Positions 36,661-45,014 of a DNA stretch of 64,000 nt are shown one piece after another. The first letter of the stretch is position 1, and each line of letters begins with the position of its first letter. Origin of the DNA: Lachnospiraceae bacterium (GTDB taxonomy: Bacteria > Bacillota > Clostridia > Lachnospirales > Lachnospiraceae); the NCBI GenBank assembly GCA_024698145.1, contig JAILRO010000048.1, positions 59,555 through 123,554 of the forward strand. The letters are read 5' to 3'. The notes under the pieces are model-generated. The model saw only the letters and a list, made by a program, of their open reading frames with translations, was not told the origin of the DNA and searched no databases. A program made the translations under genes and the position numbers.

Positions 36661-37902
36661 ATGAATAATACCAGTGATAAAAAAGTTGAATTACTAATAC
36701 CTGCCGGAAGTTTAGAGGTGTTGAAGGTCGCAGTTGATTATGGTGCTGATGCTGTGTACATAGGCGGCGAGCAGTACGGTCTTAGAGCTATGGCACACAA
36801 TTTTTCTATTGAAGATATGAAAGAGGGAGCAAAGTATTGCCATGAACATGGTGCGAAGCTCCATGTCACAATTAATATATTTGCCCATAATGAAGACCTT
36901 GAAGGTATCAGGGGTTATATGGAGAAGTTAAAAGAAGTGCCTGTTGATGCACTTATTATTTCGGATCCCGCAATATTTACAATGGCAGGAGAGATTCTGC
37001 CCGGTGTAGAGAGACATGTAAGCACTCAGGCCAATAATACTAACTACGGAATATATAACTTCTGGTATGGGCTTGGCGCAAAGAGAGTGGTTTCTGCCAG
37101 AGAATTATCACTTAAGGAAATACGTGAAATTAGAGATAATATTCCTGGTGATATGGAGATTGAAAGTTTTATACATGGAGCAATGTGTATATCGTATTCA
37201 GGAAGATGTTTACTTAGTAATTTCCTGACAGGACGCGATGCTAATCAGGGTGCATGCACACATCCCTGCAGATGGCAGTACAGCGTTGTAGAAGAGAAGC
37301 GTCCAGGTGAGTATTTCCCGGTTGAAGAGGATGATAGGGGAACATATATATTCAATTCCAAGGATTTGTGCATGATAGAGCATATTCCGGACATGATAAA
37401 TGCCGGTATAGACAGCTTTAAGATAGAAGGACGTATGAAAACGGCACTTTATGTAGCAACGGTTGCACGAACCTACAGGAAAGCTATTGATGATTACTAT
37501 AATAGTGAGGAAGAGTATCGCGCCAATATACCTTACTACATGGGAGAAATTGGCAAATGTACATATCGCCAATATACAACCGGTTTTTATTATGGTAAGC
37601 CGTCTTCTGATGCGCAGGTATATGATAATAATGAATACGTCAAGAATTATATATATGTAGGTAAAGTAGAAGCAGTTGATGAGTCGGGTTTTGTGTGTTT
37701 TATGCAAAGGAATAAGTTCTGTGTTGGACAGACTGTTGAGGCTATGTCTTTTGACGGAAGTAATATAGAACTTGTAGTTAAAGCAATCTATAACGAGGAT
37801 AATGAGTCAATGGAAAGTGCACCTCATCCCAAACAACAGCTCAAAGTTGATTTAGGTAAGGCTCTTCCTGTCGGAACCATTATCCGTATGTGCACGGTTT
37901 AA
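36661..37902 (+). CDS. U32 peptidase-family protein, probable tRNA hydroxylation factor TrhP
   Basis: This 413-residue protein has the U32 family features: LLIPAGSLEVLKVAVDYGAD near the start, FIHGAMCISYSGRCLLSN and the cysteine cluster ending in GACTHPCRWQY, then ESFKIEGRMK-like DSFKIEGRMK. Although named peptidases, relatives YegQ in E. coli and YrrN/YrrO in Bacillus (TrhP) are needed for 5-hydroxyuridine in tRNA and use an iron-sulfur cluster. The preceding trmR-like gene supports this role. Its last 51 bases overlap, tail to tail, the end of the sigK-like gene. Confidence 0.85.
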   Translation: MNNTSDKKVELLIPAGSLEVLKVAVDYGADAVYIGGEQYGLRAMAHNFSIEDMKEGAKYCHEHGAKLHVTINIFAHNEDLEGIRGYMEKLKEVPVDALIISDPAIFTMAGEILPGVERHVSTQANNTNYGIYNFWYGLGAKRVVSARELSLKEIREIRDNIPGDMEIESFIHGAMCISYSGRCLLSNFLTGRDANQGACTHPCRWQYSVVEEKRPGEYFPVEEDDRGTYIFNSKDLCMIEHIPDMINAGIDSFKIEGRMKTALYVATVARTYRKAIDDYYNSEEEYRANIPYYMGEIGKCTYRQYTTGFYYGKPSSDAQVYDNNEYVKNYIYVGKVEAVDESGFVCFMQRNKFCVGQTVEAMSFDGSNIELVVKAIYNEDNESMESAPHPKQQLKVDLGKALPVGTIIRMCTV

Positions 37903-38520
37903 TTCGGTAGAAAGCTTTGAAAGTGCTTTCTTCTCGATTCGTGACACATAAGAACGTGAAATATTCAATATAGAAGCGACCTCTCTCTGTGAGAGTACGT
38001 CGTTTCCGAACAGACCATACCTCAAAGAGAGCACTGTAAGCTCTCTTTTTTCAAGACAACCGGTTATTGCTGTATATAGAAGGCGTATATCGTCATTTAA
38101 TATTACATGCTCAGTTATATCTTTTCCCTGATATTCTATTATGTCTAACAGGTTTATTTCGTTTCCCTCCTTATCTGTTCCTATTGGTTCATATAAGGAT
38201 ATATCTTTTGAACATTTTCGTTCCTGGCGAAGCATCATAAGAAGCTCGTTTTCGATGCATCTGGAGGCGTAGGTCACAAGACGATTCCCTTTGTTAATAT
38301 CATATGTGTCAATGGCTTTGATAAGCCCGATTGTGCCGATGGATATAAGATCATCGGTATTTCTGTCGGGACTGTTATATTTTTTGACTATATGGGCTAC
38401 AAGTCTCATGTTATACTCGACGAGAGTGTTTCGTGCATTCATATCCCCTTCCCGGCTTCTTTTCAAATAATACTGTTCCGATTCCTTGGGCAACGGCTGT
38501 TTGAAAGTCTGCATAAGCAC
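37852..38520 (-). CDS. sigK: Sporulation-type sigma factor, SigK-like
   Basis: The 222-residue sigma-70 family protein has region 2 (MRLVAHIVKKY, DDLISIGTIGLIKAIDTYD, TYASRCIENE) and region 4 (LSQREVASILNISRSYVSRIEKKAL), closest to SigK. B. subtilis pro-SigK has a 20-residue N-terminal pro-sequence and the gene is split by the skin element. Here the gene is continuous and the protein begins only a few residues before the conserved PLPKESEQYYLK, so no pro-sequence is present. The start may be GTG 38520 or ATG 38514. Whether the host forms spores cannot be judged. Confidence 0.85.
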   Translation of the reverse strand: MLMQTFKQPLPKESEQYYLKRSREGDMNARNTLVEYNMRLVAHIVKKYNSPDRNTDDLISIGTIGLIKAIDTYDINKGNRLVTYASRCIENELLMMLRQERKCSKDISLYEPIGTDKEGNEINLLDIIEYQGKDITEHVILNDDIRLLYTAITGCLEKRELTVLSLRYGLFGNDVLSQREVASILNISRSYVSRIEKKALSKLSTELNRAHTDNGSDRKSLT

Positions 38521-38611
38521 TATATCCTGAAAAAGGGCTTTTAACTATTCTATGATAAAAATCACAAAATGTGCTTTTCCATAATTTTTTTCAAAAAAAT
38601 CAAAAATCATC

Positions 38612-38640
38612 TTGTGAAATTTGTTAAACTTTGATAAAAT
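38612..38640 (+). promoter_or_regulatory. Probable promoter of the first LRR gene and pilus locus
   Basis: TTGTGA (38612-38617), a 17-base spacer and TAAAAT (38635-38640) stand 49 bases before the LRR gene at 38690. No riboswitch-like structure is apparent in the short leader. Confidence 0.55.
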
Positions 38641-38689
38641 TATAACCAATAGTGCAACATTGTATGTACATATTGAAGGAGGAACTGCA

Positions 38690-40228
38690 ATGGTTAAAAG
38701 GAGAAAGGTTTTTAAGAAGAAACGTATTGCGGCATTTGCATTGACAACAATACTCGCACTTCCGTTGTTGTCGGGTGCAATAGGCGGTGACATGTCTAAG
38801 TCATATGCGTCAACTTTGCCGAAGAATCCAAGAAGAGATTCTAGTGGAACAGTCACTTGGGATTTGGTATATTTTGGAAGATATACTCAATCCAAAATAG
38901 GAGAGAGTGAAGCAATCAAATGGAGAGTATTGCATGTAGATGGTAATGATGCATTTCTTGTTGCAGATACTAATCTGGATGCTTGTACATATGAGAATGA
39001 TTTTGTTAACACTTCATGGGCACAATCGTATGTAAGAAGTTGGCTTAATGGATATGGTTCGGAGTCAAACATAAGTGGTAATAGTTTTAAGAACAATAGT
39101 TTTATCAAGTCGGCGTTTACTGCAACTGAGGAGGAGGCTTTGATCGCAACAACTATACCGGTCTCTAATAATCCGAGCAATAATGCATCAGGCGGAGAGG
39201 CTACAACTGATAAGGTATTTCTTCTATCTTATCAGGAGGTTACCAATACAGAGTATGGATTCAATGCTGAAGGTTCAGCAGAAGACCCTGCAAGGGTTAG
39301 AGTCAATACAGCATATGTCAATGCCGGAGGCTCGGCAAGACAGAAGAACTCTAAGTCTGATTGGGCAGCTGCTGCAGGAAGTGCGGATGCATGGAGACTT
39401 AGAACTCCGGGTATGTACACGAACAATGCTCTTTTTGTTTCGGCATCGGGCAATGTAGGTTATGATTCATATAATTTTACTAACAAGGGCAAGATTGTAT
39501 ATAAGGGTGATAGCGTATATAATCTCAAGGATTTGATATGTCCGGCTCTTCATTTGGATCTTTCCAAGACGAAAGTTTGGAGTAATGCCGGTACAGTTAA
39601 TTCTTTGGGAAGTTATACCAAGGGTGAAGAACCACCCAAAGTTGATGAAACAGAGAAAAAAGTTGAAGATGATGAGACAGATGCAACTTATGTAACTAAA
39701 GATGAAGGTGGAGAGAAGGTTGCGGAATATACATCTACTACAACAGACGGTGATACGGTTGTAGTTCCGGAAACTGTTGTTAGAAACGGTGTGGAATACA
39801 AAGTTACAAGTATTGCAGCGGGAGCCTTTAAGAATAATAAGAAGATAAAGACTTTTGTTATGGGAAGTAATGTCAAGACAATCGGTAATGATGCGTTTTA
39901 TGGTTGTACTAAACTTACTAAGGTTACAATCGGTAAGAATGTAGAGACAATTGGTAACAGAGCGTTCTATAAGTGTACATCACTCAAGTCTGTTGTTATC
40001 CCGGCATCTGTTAAAAAGATTGGCAAACGAGCATTCTTTGGATGTAAGAAACTTAAGAATATTTCTGTTAAGACAAGGAAGCTTTCCAATAAGAAAGTTG
40101 GCGCGAAAGCGTTTAAGGGTACTCATAAGAAAGCAGTATACAAAGTTCCTAAGAAAAAGCTTAGTGCATACAAGAAGATGCTGAAAGCTAAGGGAGCAAG
40201 CTCAAAAGCAAAATACAAAAAATTATAA
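38690..40228 (+). CDS. Secreted DUF6273 and leucine-rich-repeat protein (BspA-like)
   Basis: This 512-residue protein has a signal peptide (basic start, hydrophobic residues about 17-35). A domain of the DUF6273 type follows (about 57-290, with WDLVYFGRYTQS and SYVRSWLNGYG), then an acidic linker. Next are BspA-type leucine-rich repeats (about 370-465, with repeated units like TIGNDAFYGCTKLTKVTIG), and a very basic C-terminal module beginning near KAFKGTHKKAVYKVPKKK. BspA-like repeats often bind host or cell-surface ligands. The C-terminal module is shared with the giant protein at 57995. I chose the ATG at 38690 behind GAAGGAGG. pilB starts 25 bases downstream. Confidence 0.8.
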   Translation: MVKRRKVFKKKRIAAFALTTILALPLLSGAIGGDMSKSYASTLPKNPRRDSSGTVTWDLVYFGRYTQSKIGESEAIKWRVLHVDGNDAFLVADTNLDACTYENDFVNTSWAQSYVRSWLNGYGSESNISGNSFKNNSFIKSAFTATEEEALIATTIPVSNNPSNNASGGEATTDKVFLLSYQEVTNTEYGFNAEGSAEDPARVRVNTAYVNAGGSARQKNSKSDWAAAAGSADAWRLRTPGMYTNNALFVSASGNVGYDSYNFTNKGKIVYKGDSVYNLKDLICPALHLDLSKTKVWSNAGTVNSLGSYTKGEEPPKVDETEKKVEDDETDATYVTKDEGGEKVAEYTSTTTDGDTVVVPETVVRNGVEYKVTSIAAGAFKNNKKIKTFVMGSNVKTIGNDAFYGCTKLTKVTIGKNVETIGNRAFYKCTSLKSVVIPASVKKIGKRAFFGCKKLKNISVKTRKLSNKKVGAKAFKGTHKKAVYKVPKKKLSAYKKMLKAKGASSKAKYKKL

Positions 40229-40252
40229 TAATATATAAGAGAGGTTAATGAA

Positions 40253-41971
40253 ATGCGTATTGGTGTAGGAAGAAAGAAGATTAGAATGGGTGACCTCCTC
40301 GTTGCAGCAGGTGCTATTACCGAAGAAGATTTGCAACAGGCACTTGCAATGCAGAAGGAGAAAGGACTTAAACTTGGTAGAACACTTCTTGATGGAGGAT
40401 TCATAAGTAGAGAGCTCTTGATTGCTACCCTTACACAACAGTTGGGTGTTGAGTTTATAGACCTGAAAGGTGTTAAACTCGAAGATGAAGTACTTTCCCT
40501 TATTCCGGAGTCGGATATAGTTAAGTATAAGGTACTCCCCATAGGTTTTGATGAGAACAATCCGAACTTGTTAAAGGTTGCAATGTCAGATCCGATGGAT
40601 ATCATGGCGATAGATGATTTGTCTATCATCACGGGTTGCCAGATTGAGGCAATGCTTGCCATGGAGGAAGACCTTGATGATTCGATAGCGAAGTTCTATG
40701 GTAATCATCAGGCTATGGAGGCTGCTGAGGCATATCGTAAGGAACGTGAACAGGATATGCTCTCACAGGCTGAGGAAGATGAGTATAATGCAGATATAGA
40801 AAACTCACCTATCGTTTTGCTTGTTAAACAGATTCTTGAAGGCGGTGTAAGACAGAGAGCATCTGATATACATATCGAACCGCTTGAGACGTCGGTTCGA
40901 ATCAGATACCGTATTGATGGTGTGTTGAAGCAGGTTATGTCATATGACTACTCTTTGCTTTCTGGTATTTGTGCCCGTCTTAAGATTATGGGTGGTATGG
41001 ATATCTCTGAAAAGAGAAAACCTCAAGATGGACGTATATCAATTATGGTTGATAGAAAAGAGTTTGATATTCGTGTATCTATGCTTCCTACAGTATATGG
41101 AGAGAAGACGGTTATGCGTCTCACATCAAAGGATGGACTTACAAGACCTAAGTCAGGACTTGGTCTTTCAGAGTCGGAAGAGAAGGTATTTGATGGAATC
41201 TTGAGTAATCCTCATGGAATTATCCTTGTAACAGGACCTACGGGTTCCGGTAAATCAACAACACTTTATACGGCACTTAGTGAACTTAATACAGAAGAAG
41301 TTAATATTATTACGGTTGAGGATCCTGTGGAGGCAAATATTGATGGAATTAACCAGTGTCAGGTTAATGAGAAAGCAGATATGACCTTTGCGGCAGCTCT
41401 TCGTTCTATTCTTCGTCAGGACCCGGATATCATCATGATCGGTGAGATTCGAGACGGCGAAACTGCTGATATCGCGGTTAAGGCCGCTATCACAGGACAC
41501 TTGGTTGTTTCTACATTGCATACGAACTCTGCTGCTTCTACGGTTACTCGTCTTATCGATATGGGAATCGAGCCGTATACAGCGGGTGATGCGCTTGTGG
41601 GTGTTATCGCACAGCGACTGGTTAGACGTCTTTGTACATGTAAGCAGCCAAGATATGCAGAGCCTCATGAGAAAGTTCTTCTTGGTTTACCTGAAGACGA
41701 AGAAGGTGTAATTGTATACGAGCCTAATGGATGTAATCTATGTAATGAAACCGGATTTGCAGGACGAATTGGTGTGTACGAGATGATGACTGTAACAAGA
41801 AGTCTTCAGCAGGTTATTGCCAAGAATGCACCTGCTAACGAGATTGAGAAACAGGCTCTTAAGGAGGGAATGTCAACTCTTAAGATAAGTTGTTCAAGAC
41901 ACGTACTTAACGGAGTTACATCTCTTTCTGAAATGAGAAAGATTGTCTATGAAGCTGGAGACGAATACTAG
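40253..41971 (+). CDS. pilB: Type IV pilus extension ATPase PilB
   Basis: PilB powers pilin addition. The 572-residue protein has an N-terminal MshEN-type domain (about residues 10-70, RMGDLLVAAGAITEEDLQQA), known in related ATPases to bind cyclic di-GMP. A linker follows, then the GspE/PilB ATPase with Walker A GPTGSGKSTT near 328, RSILRQDPDIIMIGEIRD (Walker B region) and TGHLVVSTLHTN. A zinc motif is made of CTC near 461 and CNLC near 493. The locus order pilB-pilT-pilC is common in Gram-positive pilus clusters. Confidence 0.95.
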   Translation: MRIGVGRKKIRMGDLLVAAGAITEEDLQQALAMQKEKGLKLGRTLLDGGFISRELLIATLTQQLGVEFIDLKGVKLEDEVLSLIPESDIVKYKVLPIGFDENNPNLLKVAMSDPMDIMAIDDLSIITGCQIEAMLAMEEDLDDSIAKFYGNHQAMEAAEAYRKEREQDMLSQAEEDEYNADIENSPIVLLVKQILEGGVRQRASDIHIEPLETSVRIRYRIDGVLKQVMSYDYSLLSGICARLKIMGGMDISEKRKPQDGRISIMVDRKEFDIRVSMLPTVYGEKTVMRLTSKDGLTRPKSGLGLSESEEKVFDGILSNPHGIILVTGPTGSGKSTTLYTALSELNTEEVNIITVEDPVEANIDGINQCQVNEKADMTFAAALRSILRQDPDIIMIGEIRDGETADIAVKAAITGHLVVSTLHTNSAASTVTRLIDMGIEPYTAGDALVGVIAQRLVRRLCTCKQPRYAEPHEKVLLGLPEDEEGVIVYEPNGCNLCNETGFAGRIGVYEMMTVTRSLQQVIAKNAPANEIEKQALKEGMSTLKISCSRHVLNGVTSLSEMRKIVYEAGDEY

Positions 41972-42000
41972 AATTAATTAACCGGAAAGGGGTTTATATA

Positions 42001-43053
42001 ATGATTGATGTCAAAGAGTTACTTGCATTTTCTGTGGAGCAGAAGGCTTCTGATGTGCACATTGCGGTAGGAATACCACCAAAGCTTAGAATTGATGGAC
42101 GATTGATTGAGGTTGAGAGTCCACCGCTTACCCCTGCAGATGCTGCAGAGATGATAGGTGCAACAATGCATGAGCGCCACAAACAGTTACTTAAGGAAAG
42201 AGGAGAGGTTGACTTTTCGTTTGATTCCGATGAAACAGGACGTTTCCGTGTTAATGTATTCATGGACAGAGGTAACATGGCTGCGGCCTACAGACGAGTT
42301 GAGACGGTCATACCAAGACCTGATCAGTTAGGAATACCTCCTGAGGTTGTTGATCTTTATAAGAGAAAGAGAGGACTTGTACTTGTAACAGGACCTACAG
42401 GTTCCGGTAAGTCAACAACACTTGCTTCTATTATTAATAAAGCAAATGAAAACCTTACGGATCATATCATTACACTTGAGGATCCGATAGAGTATGTACA
42501 CCATCATAAGAAGTCGGTTGTTAATCAGCGTGAAGTTGGTATGGATACGTTAAGTTATGGTAATGCACTACGTGCAGCACTTCGTGAAGATCCTGATATT
42601 ATTCTTCTTGGAGAGATGCGTGATTTGGAAACAATATCAACGGCAATTACTGCAGCTGAAACAGGACACCTTGTATTTTCTACATTGCATACAATTGGTG
42701 CTGCTAATACAATCGACCGTATTATCGACGTGTTCCCTACTCACCAGCAACAACAGACACGTATTCAGCTTGCGATGATTCTTGAAGGTGTTATTTCTCA
42801 GGCACTTGTTCCTGCAGAAGACGGAAGAGGACGAGTTGCTGCGTTTGAGGTAATGCTTGGAAGCCCGGCTATCCGAAGTCTTATTCGTGAAGCCAAGACT
42901 CACCAGATTCAGTCAACAATTCAGACGAGCCGTCAAATGGGTATGATTACTCTTGATGATCATTTGTTTGAATTGTATAGAGAAGGTGCTATTAGTCGTG
43001 AAAATGCACTAATCTATGCACAGGATCAGGTCGCAATGAAGAAGAAAATGTAG
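42001..43053 (+). CDS. pilT: Type IV pilus retraction ATPase PilT
   Basis: PilT powers pilus retraction and twitching. The 350-residue protein has Walker A GPTGSGKSTT near 131, LREDPDIILLGEMRD, TGHLVFSTLHT and the PilT signature AIRSLIREAKTHQI, which separates it from PilB. A retraction motor predicts dynamic pili. It lies 29 bases after pilB, behind AAAGGGG. Confidence 0.95.
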   Translation: MIDVKELLAFSVEQKASDVHIAVGIPPKLRIDGRLIEVESPPLTPADAAEMIGATMHERHKQLLKERGEVDFSFDSDETGRFRVNVFMDRGNMAAAYRRVETVIPRPDQLGIPPEVVDLYKRKRGLVLVTGPTGSGKSTTLASIINKANENLTDHIITLEDPIEYVHHHKKSVVNQREVGMDTLSYGNALRAALREDPDIILLGEMRDLETISTAITAAETGHLVFSTLHTIGAANTIDRIIDVFPTHQQQQTRIQLAMILEGVISQALVPAEDGRGRVAAFEVMLGSPAIRSLIREAKTHQIQSTIQTSRQMGMITLDDHLFELYREGAISRENALIYAQDQVAMKKKM

Positions 43054-43102
43054 TCGATTTGTACAGTTTTTATATTTTGTGTAAAAATTTTAAAAAAATA
43101 TA

Positions 43103-43131
43103 TTGCAATTTTAACGGATATAGAGTAATAT
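43103..43131 (+). promoter_or_regulatory. Possible promoter of pilC and the pilin gene
   Basis: TTGCAA (43103-43108), a 17-base spacer and TAATAT (43126-43131) lie in the 142-base gap between pilT and pilC, the largest gap of the pilus locus. A second promoter here would allow higher pilin expression. The rest of the gap is A/T-rich without a clear hairpin. Confidence 0.5.
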
Positions 43132-43195
43132 CATAAATAGGCAATAGTTTGTTAATAAATTGTTCATAATTTGTTCGATAAGTGGAGGAGAGAAC

Positions 43196-44410
43196 ATGGC
43201 ACAATATAATTACAAGGCGGTTGATGCTTCCGGTAAGGCCAAGAAGGGTACTATTGAGGCAGCGGATCGCGAGAAAGCTATGGACCGTCTTAAAGTGGAA
43301 GGACTTTCCGTGACAGAGATCAGAGATGCAGGAGAGAGTGTTGGACCTCAACTTGCATTTTTGAAGGCGAAAGTTAAGAGTAGAGATTTGTCTGTTGTTT
43401 GTAAGCAGATGGTTAGTATTCTTAATGCCGGTGTTACGGTTATAACTGCTCTTGAGATGTTGTCAGAGCAGATGGATAATAAGACGCTGAAGGCAGGTAT
43501 TGTTGAAGCAAAGATACATGTTGAGAAGGGCGGAAGTCTTGCGGATGGATTCAGACTTAATCCTGATGTATTCCCACCTATCATGGTTAACATGGTTGCT
43601 GCCGGTGAAGCATCCGGTAGTTTGGAGACTTCGTTTGATAGATTGTCTGTTCATTTTGAAAAGGACGATGCGTTGAAGGGCAAGATTAAGGGAGCCCTTA
43701 CATATCCTATCATGGTTATGATTGTTGCGATACTTGTTATTATAGTGGTAATGGTGGCAGTTATTCCTAACTTTGTTGATATGTTCGCAGAGATGGGTGC
43801 GCAGCTTCCGTTGGCGACGAGAATAATGATGGCGGGAAGTGATTTGTTCCTTCACAAGTGGTATATACTTATTATAGTTGTGGCACTTGTGGTAGTTGGA
43901 TTTAAGATGTTTAAAGCATCATCTTTTGGTGAATTACTCCTTGCTAAGATGGCAATCAATGCTCCTATATTTAAGGATCTTGTTATCAAGTCGAATGCGG
44001 CGTCTTTTGCAAGAACGTTAAGTACTCTTATGGGTGCTGGTATTCCGATGCTTGATGCGATAGAGCAGGTTGCTAAGATGATGGGTAATAAGATATTTAG
44101 AGATGGTCTTATGGAGACTAAGGCACAGGTTGCTAAGGGTCTTCCGCTTTCTAAGCCACTTAAGGATATGGAGGTTTTTCCTACCATGCTTGTACAGATG
44201 GTTAAGATTGGTGAAGAGACAGGTAATATAGAAGATATGATGAACAAGGTTGCAGATCTCTATGACAGAGAGGTTGATCTTGCAACTGAGTCACTTACAC
44301 AGGCTATGGAGCCGCTTACGATGGTTGTTATGGCAGGCATTGTTGGTCTTATTGTTGCAGCTGTGTACGGACCAATTATTGGTATGTACCAGGGTATCGA
44401 CAATATGTAA
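43196..44410 (+). CDS. pilC: Type IV pilus inner-membrane platform protein PilC
   Basis: PilC is the membrane platform on which PilB and PilT act. The 404-residue protein starts with AQYNYKAVDASGKAKKGT, typical for the family. It contains two T2SSF domains, each with a cytoplasmic helical bundle (AGVTVITALEMLS; GAGIPMLDAIEQV) and membrane helices near residues 165-190, 210-230 and 370-395. ATG 43196 is chosen behind GTGGAGGAG; a longer frame from 43160 has no such site. Confidence 0.95.
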   Translation: MAQYNYKAVDASGKAKKGTIEAADREKAMDRLKVEGLSVTEIRDAGESVGPQLAFLKAKVKSRDLSVVCKQMVSILNAGVTVITALEMLSEQMDNKTLKAGIVEAKIHVEKGGSLADGFRLNPDVFPPIMVNMVAAGEASGSLETSFDRLSVHFEKDDALKGKIKGALTYPIMVMIVAILVIIVVMVAVIPNFVDMFAEMGAQLPLATRIMMAGSDLFLHKWYILIIVVALVVVGFKMFKASSFGELLLAKMAINAPIFKDLVIKSNAASFARTLSTLMGAGIPMLDAIEQVAKMMGNKIFRDGLMETKAQVAKGLPLSKPLKDMEVFPTMLVQMVKIGEETGNIEDMMNKVADLYDREVDLATESLTQAMEPLTMVVMAGIVGLIVAAVYGPIIGMYQGIDNM

Positions 44411-44421
44411 CATGGTTAACT

Positions 44422-44444
44422 CCGTTGTCGACCGCAACGGTTTT
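44422..44444 (+). terminator. Weak terminator or attenuator between pilC and pilin
   Basis: A 6-bp GC-rich stem (44422-44427 with 44435-44440) is followed by four T. It is short, so partial read-through into the pilin gene is likely; it could also be an RNA-processing site. Confidence 0.35.
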
Positions 44445-44481
44445 AATAAAATATTAAAAAAAAGAAAAGGAGAGATGAATT

Positions 44482-44937
44482 ATGAAAAAAACTAACAAAG
44501 GTTTCTCATTGGTCGAGCTTATTATCGTTATTGCTATTATGGCAATCCTTGCAGGTGCTCTTGCACCAGCACTTATCAAGTACATCAACAAGTCAAGAGG
44601 TTCAGCAGCTATCTCTAACGCACAGCAGATAGCAAGTGCTATCCAGGCTGGTCTTTCAAACGAGACAGTATTTGATGATTCTTCAGATGTTACAAGCCTT
44701 CAGACTTACCATGATTTCTTGACAGGTTCTTCTAACACAAAGTTAGCAGCAGAGGTTAAGAGAACACTTGGTTCTAAGGATCAGCACAAAGCTAAGAAGG
44801 ACTTCAAGGGATCTACTGTAAATGCTAACTACTACTTGATGTTCAAGGTTGCTACAAGTGAGGTAACAGTTTACGCTGGTGGTACTGATGCATCACACAT
44901 GGTTTACCCTACAATTGGTAACAACTGGACAGATTGA
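44482..44937 (+). CDS. pilA: Major type IV pilin
   Basis: This 151-residue prepilin has a short basic leader (MKKTNKG), cleavage expected between Gly7 and Phe8, and the class IVa mature N-terminus FSLVELIIVIAIMAIL with Glu5. The long hydrophobic helix and a small globular head follow. Its small size, strong AAAGGAGAG site, uniform codons and position after pilC suggest it is the main subunit. No cysteines are present in the head, unlike many Gram-negative pilins. A hairpin follows the gene. Confidence 0.9.
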   Translation: MKKTNKGFSLVELIIVIAIMAILAGALAPALIKYINKSRGSAAISNAQQIASAIQAGLSNETVFDDSSDVTSLQTYHDFLTGSSNTKLAAEVKRTLGSKDQHKAKKDFKGSTVNANYYLMFKVATSEVTVYAGGTDASHMVYPTIGNNWTD

Positions 44938-44963
44938 TTTTTTGACAGAAGAGTATGACTATA

Positions 44964-44990
44964 AGGTACATCCTGTAATGGGATGTACCT
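44964..44990 (+). other. Stable hairpin just after the pilin gene
   Basis: A perfect 10-bp inverted repeat (44964-44973 with 44981-44990) with a 7-base loop lies 27 bases after the pilin stop. No T run follows, so it is more likely to protect the 3' end of a processed pilin mRNA, or to weaken transcription of the rest of the operon, than to be a full terminator. Confidence 0.6.
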
Positions 44991-45014
44991 ATGTCGTGCT
45001 TATCGAGGTATAAT

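Noticed and set aside
38521..38689. Cyclic di-GMP riboswitch before the pilus locus
   Set aside because: Such switches precede pilus genes in some Clostridia, but the leader here is short and A/T-rich with no recognisable core. PilB has an MshEN-type domain that could sense the nucleotide instead.
41235..42420. Direct repeat between pilB and pilT
   Set aside because: The similarity is the shared Walker A coding sequence of two related ATPases, not a mobile or regulatory repeat.
43054..43195. RNA gene or riboswitch between pilT and pilC
   Set aside because: The gap is A/T-rich with no stable stem; only a promoter-like pair of boxes is visible.
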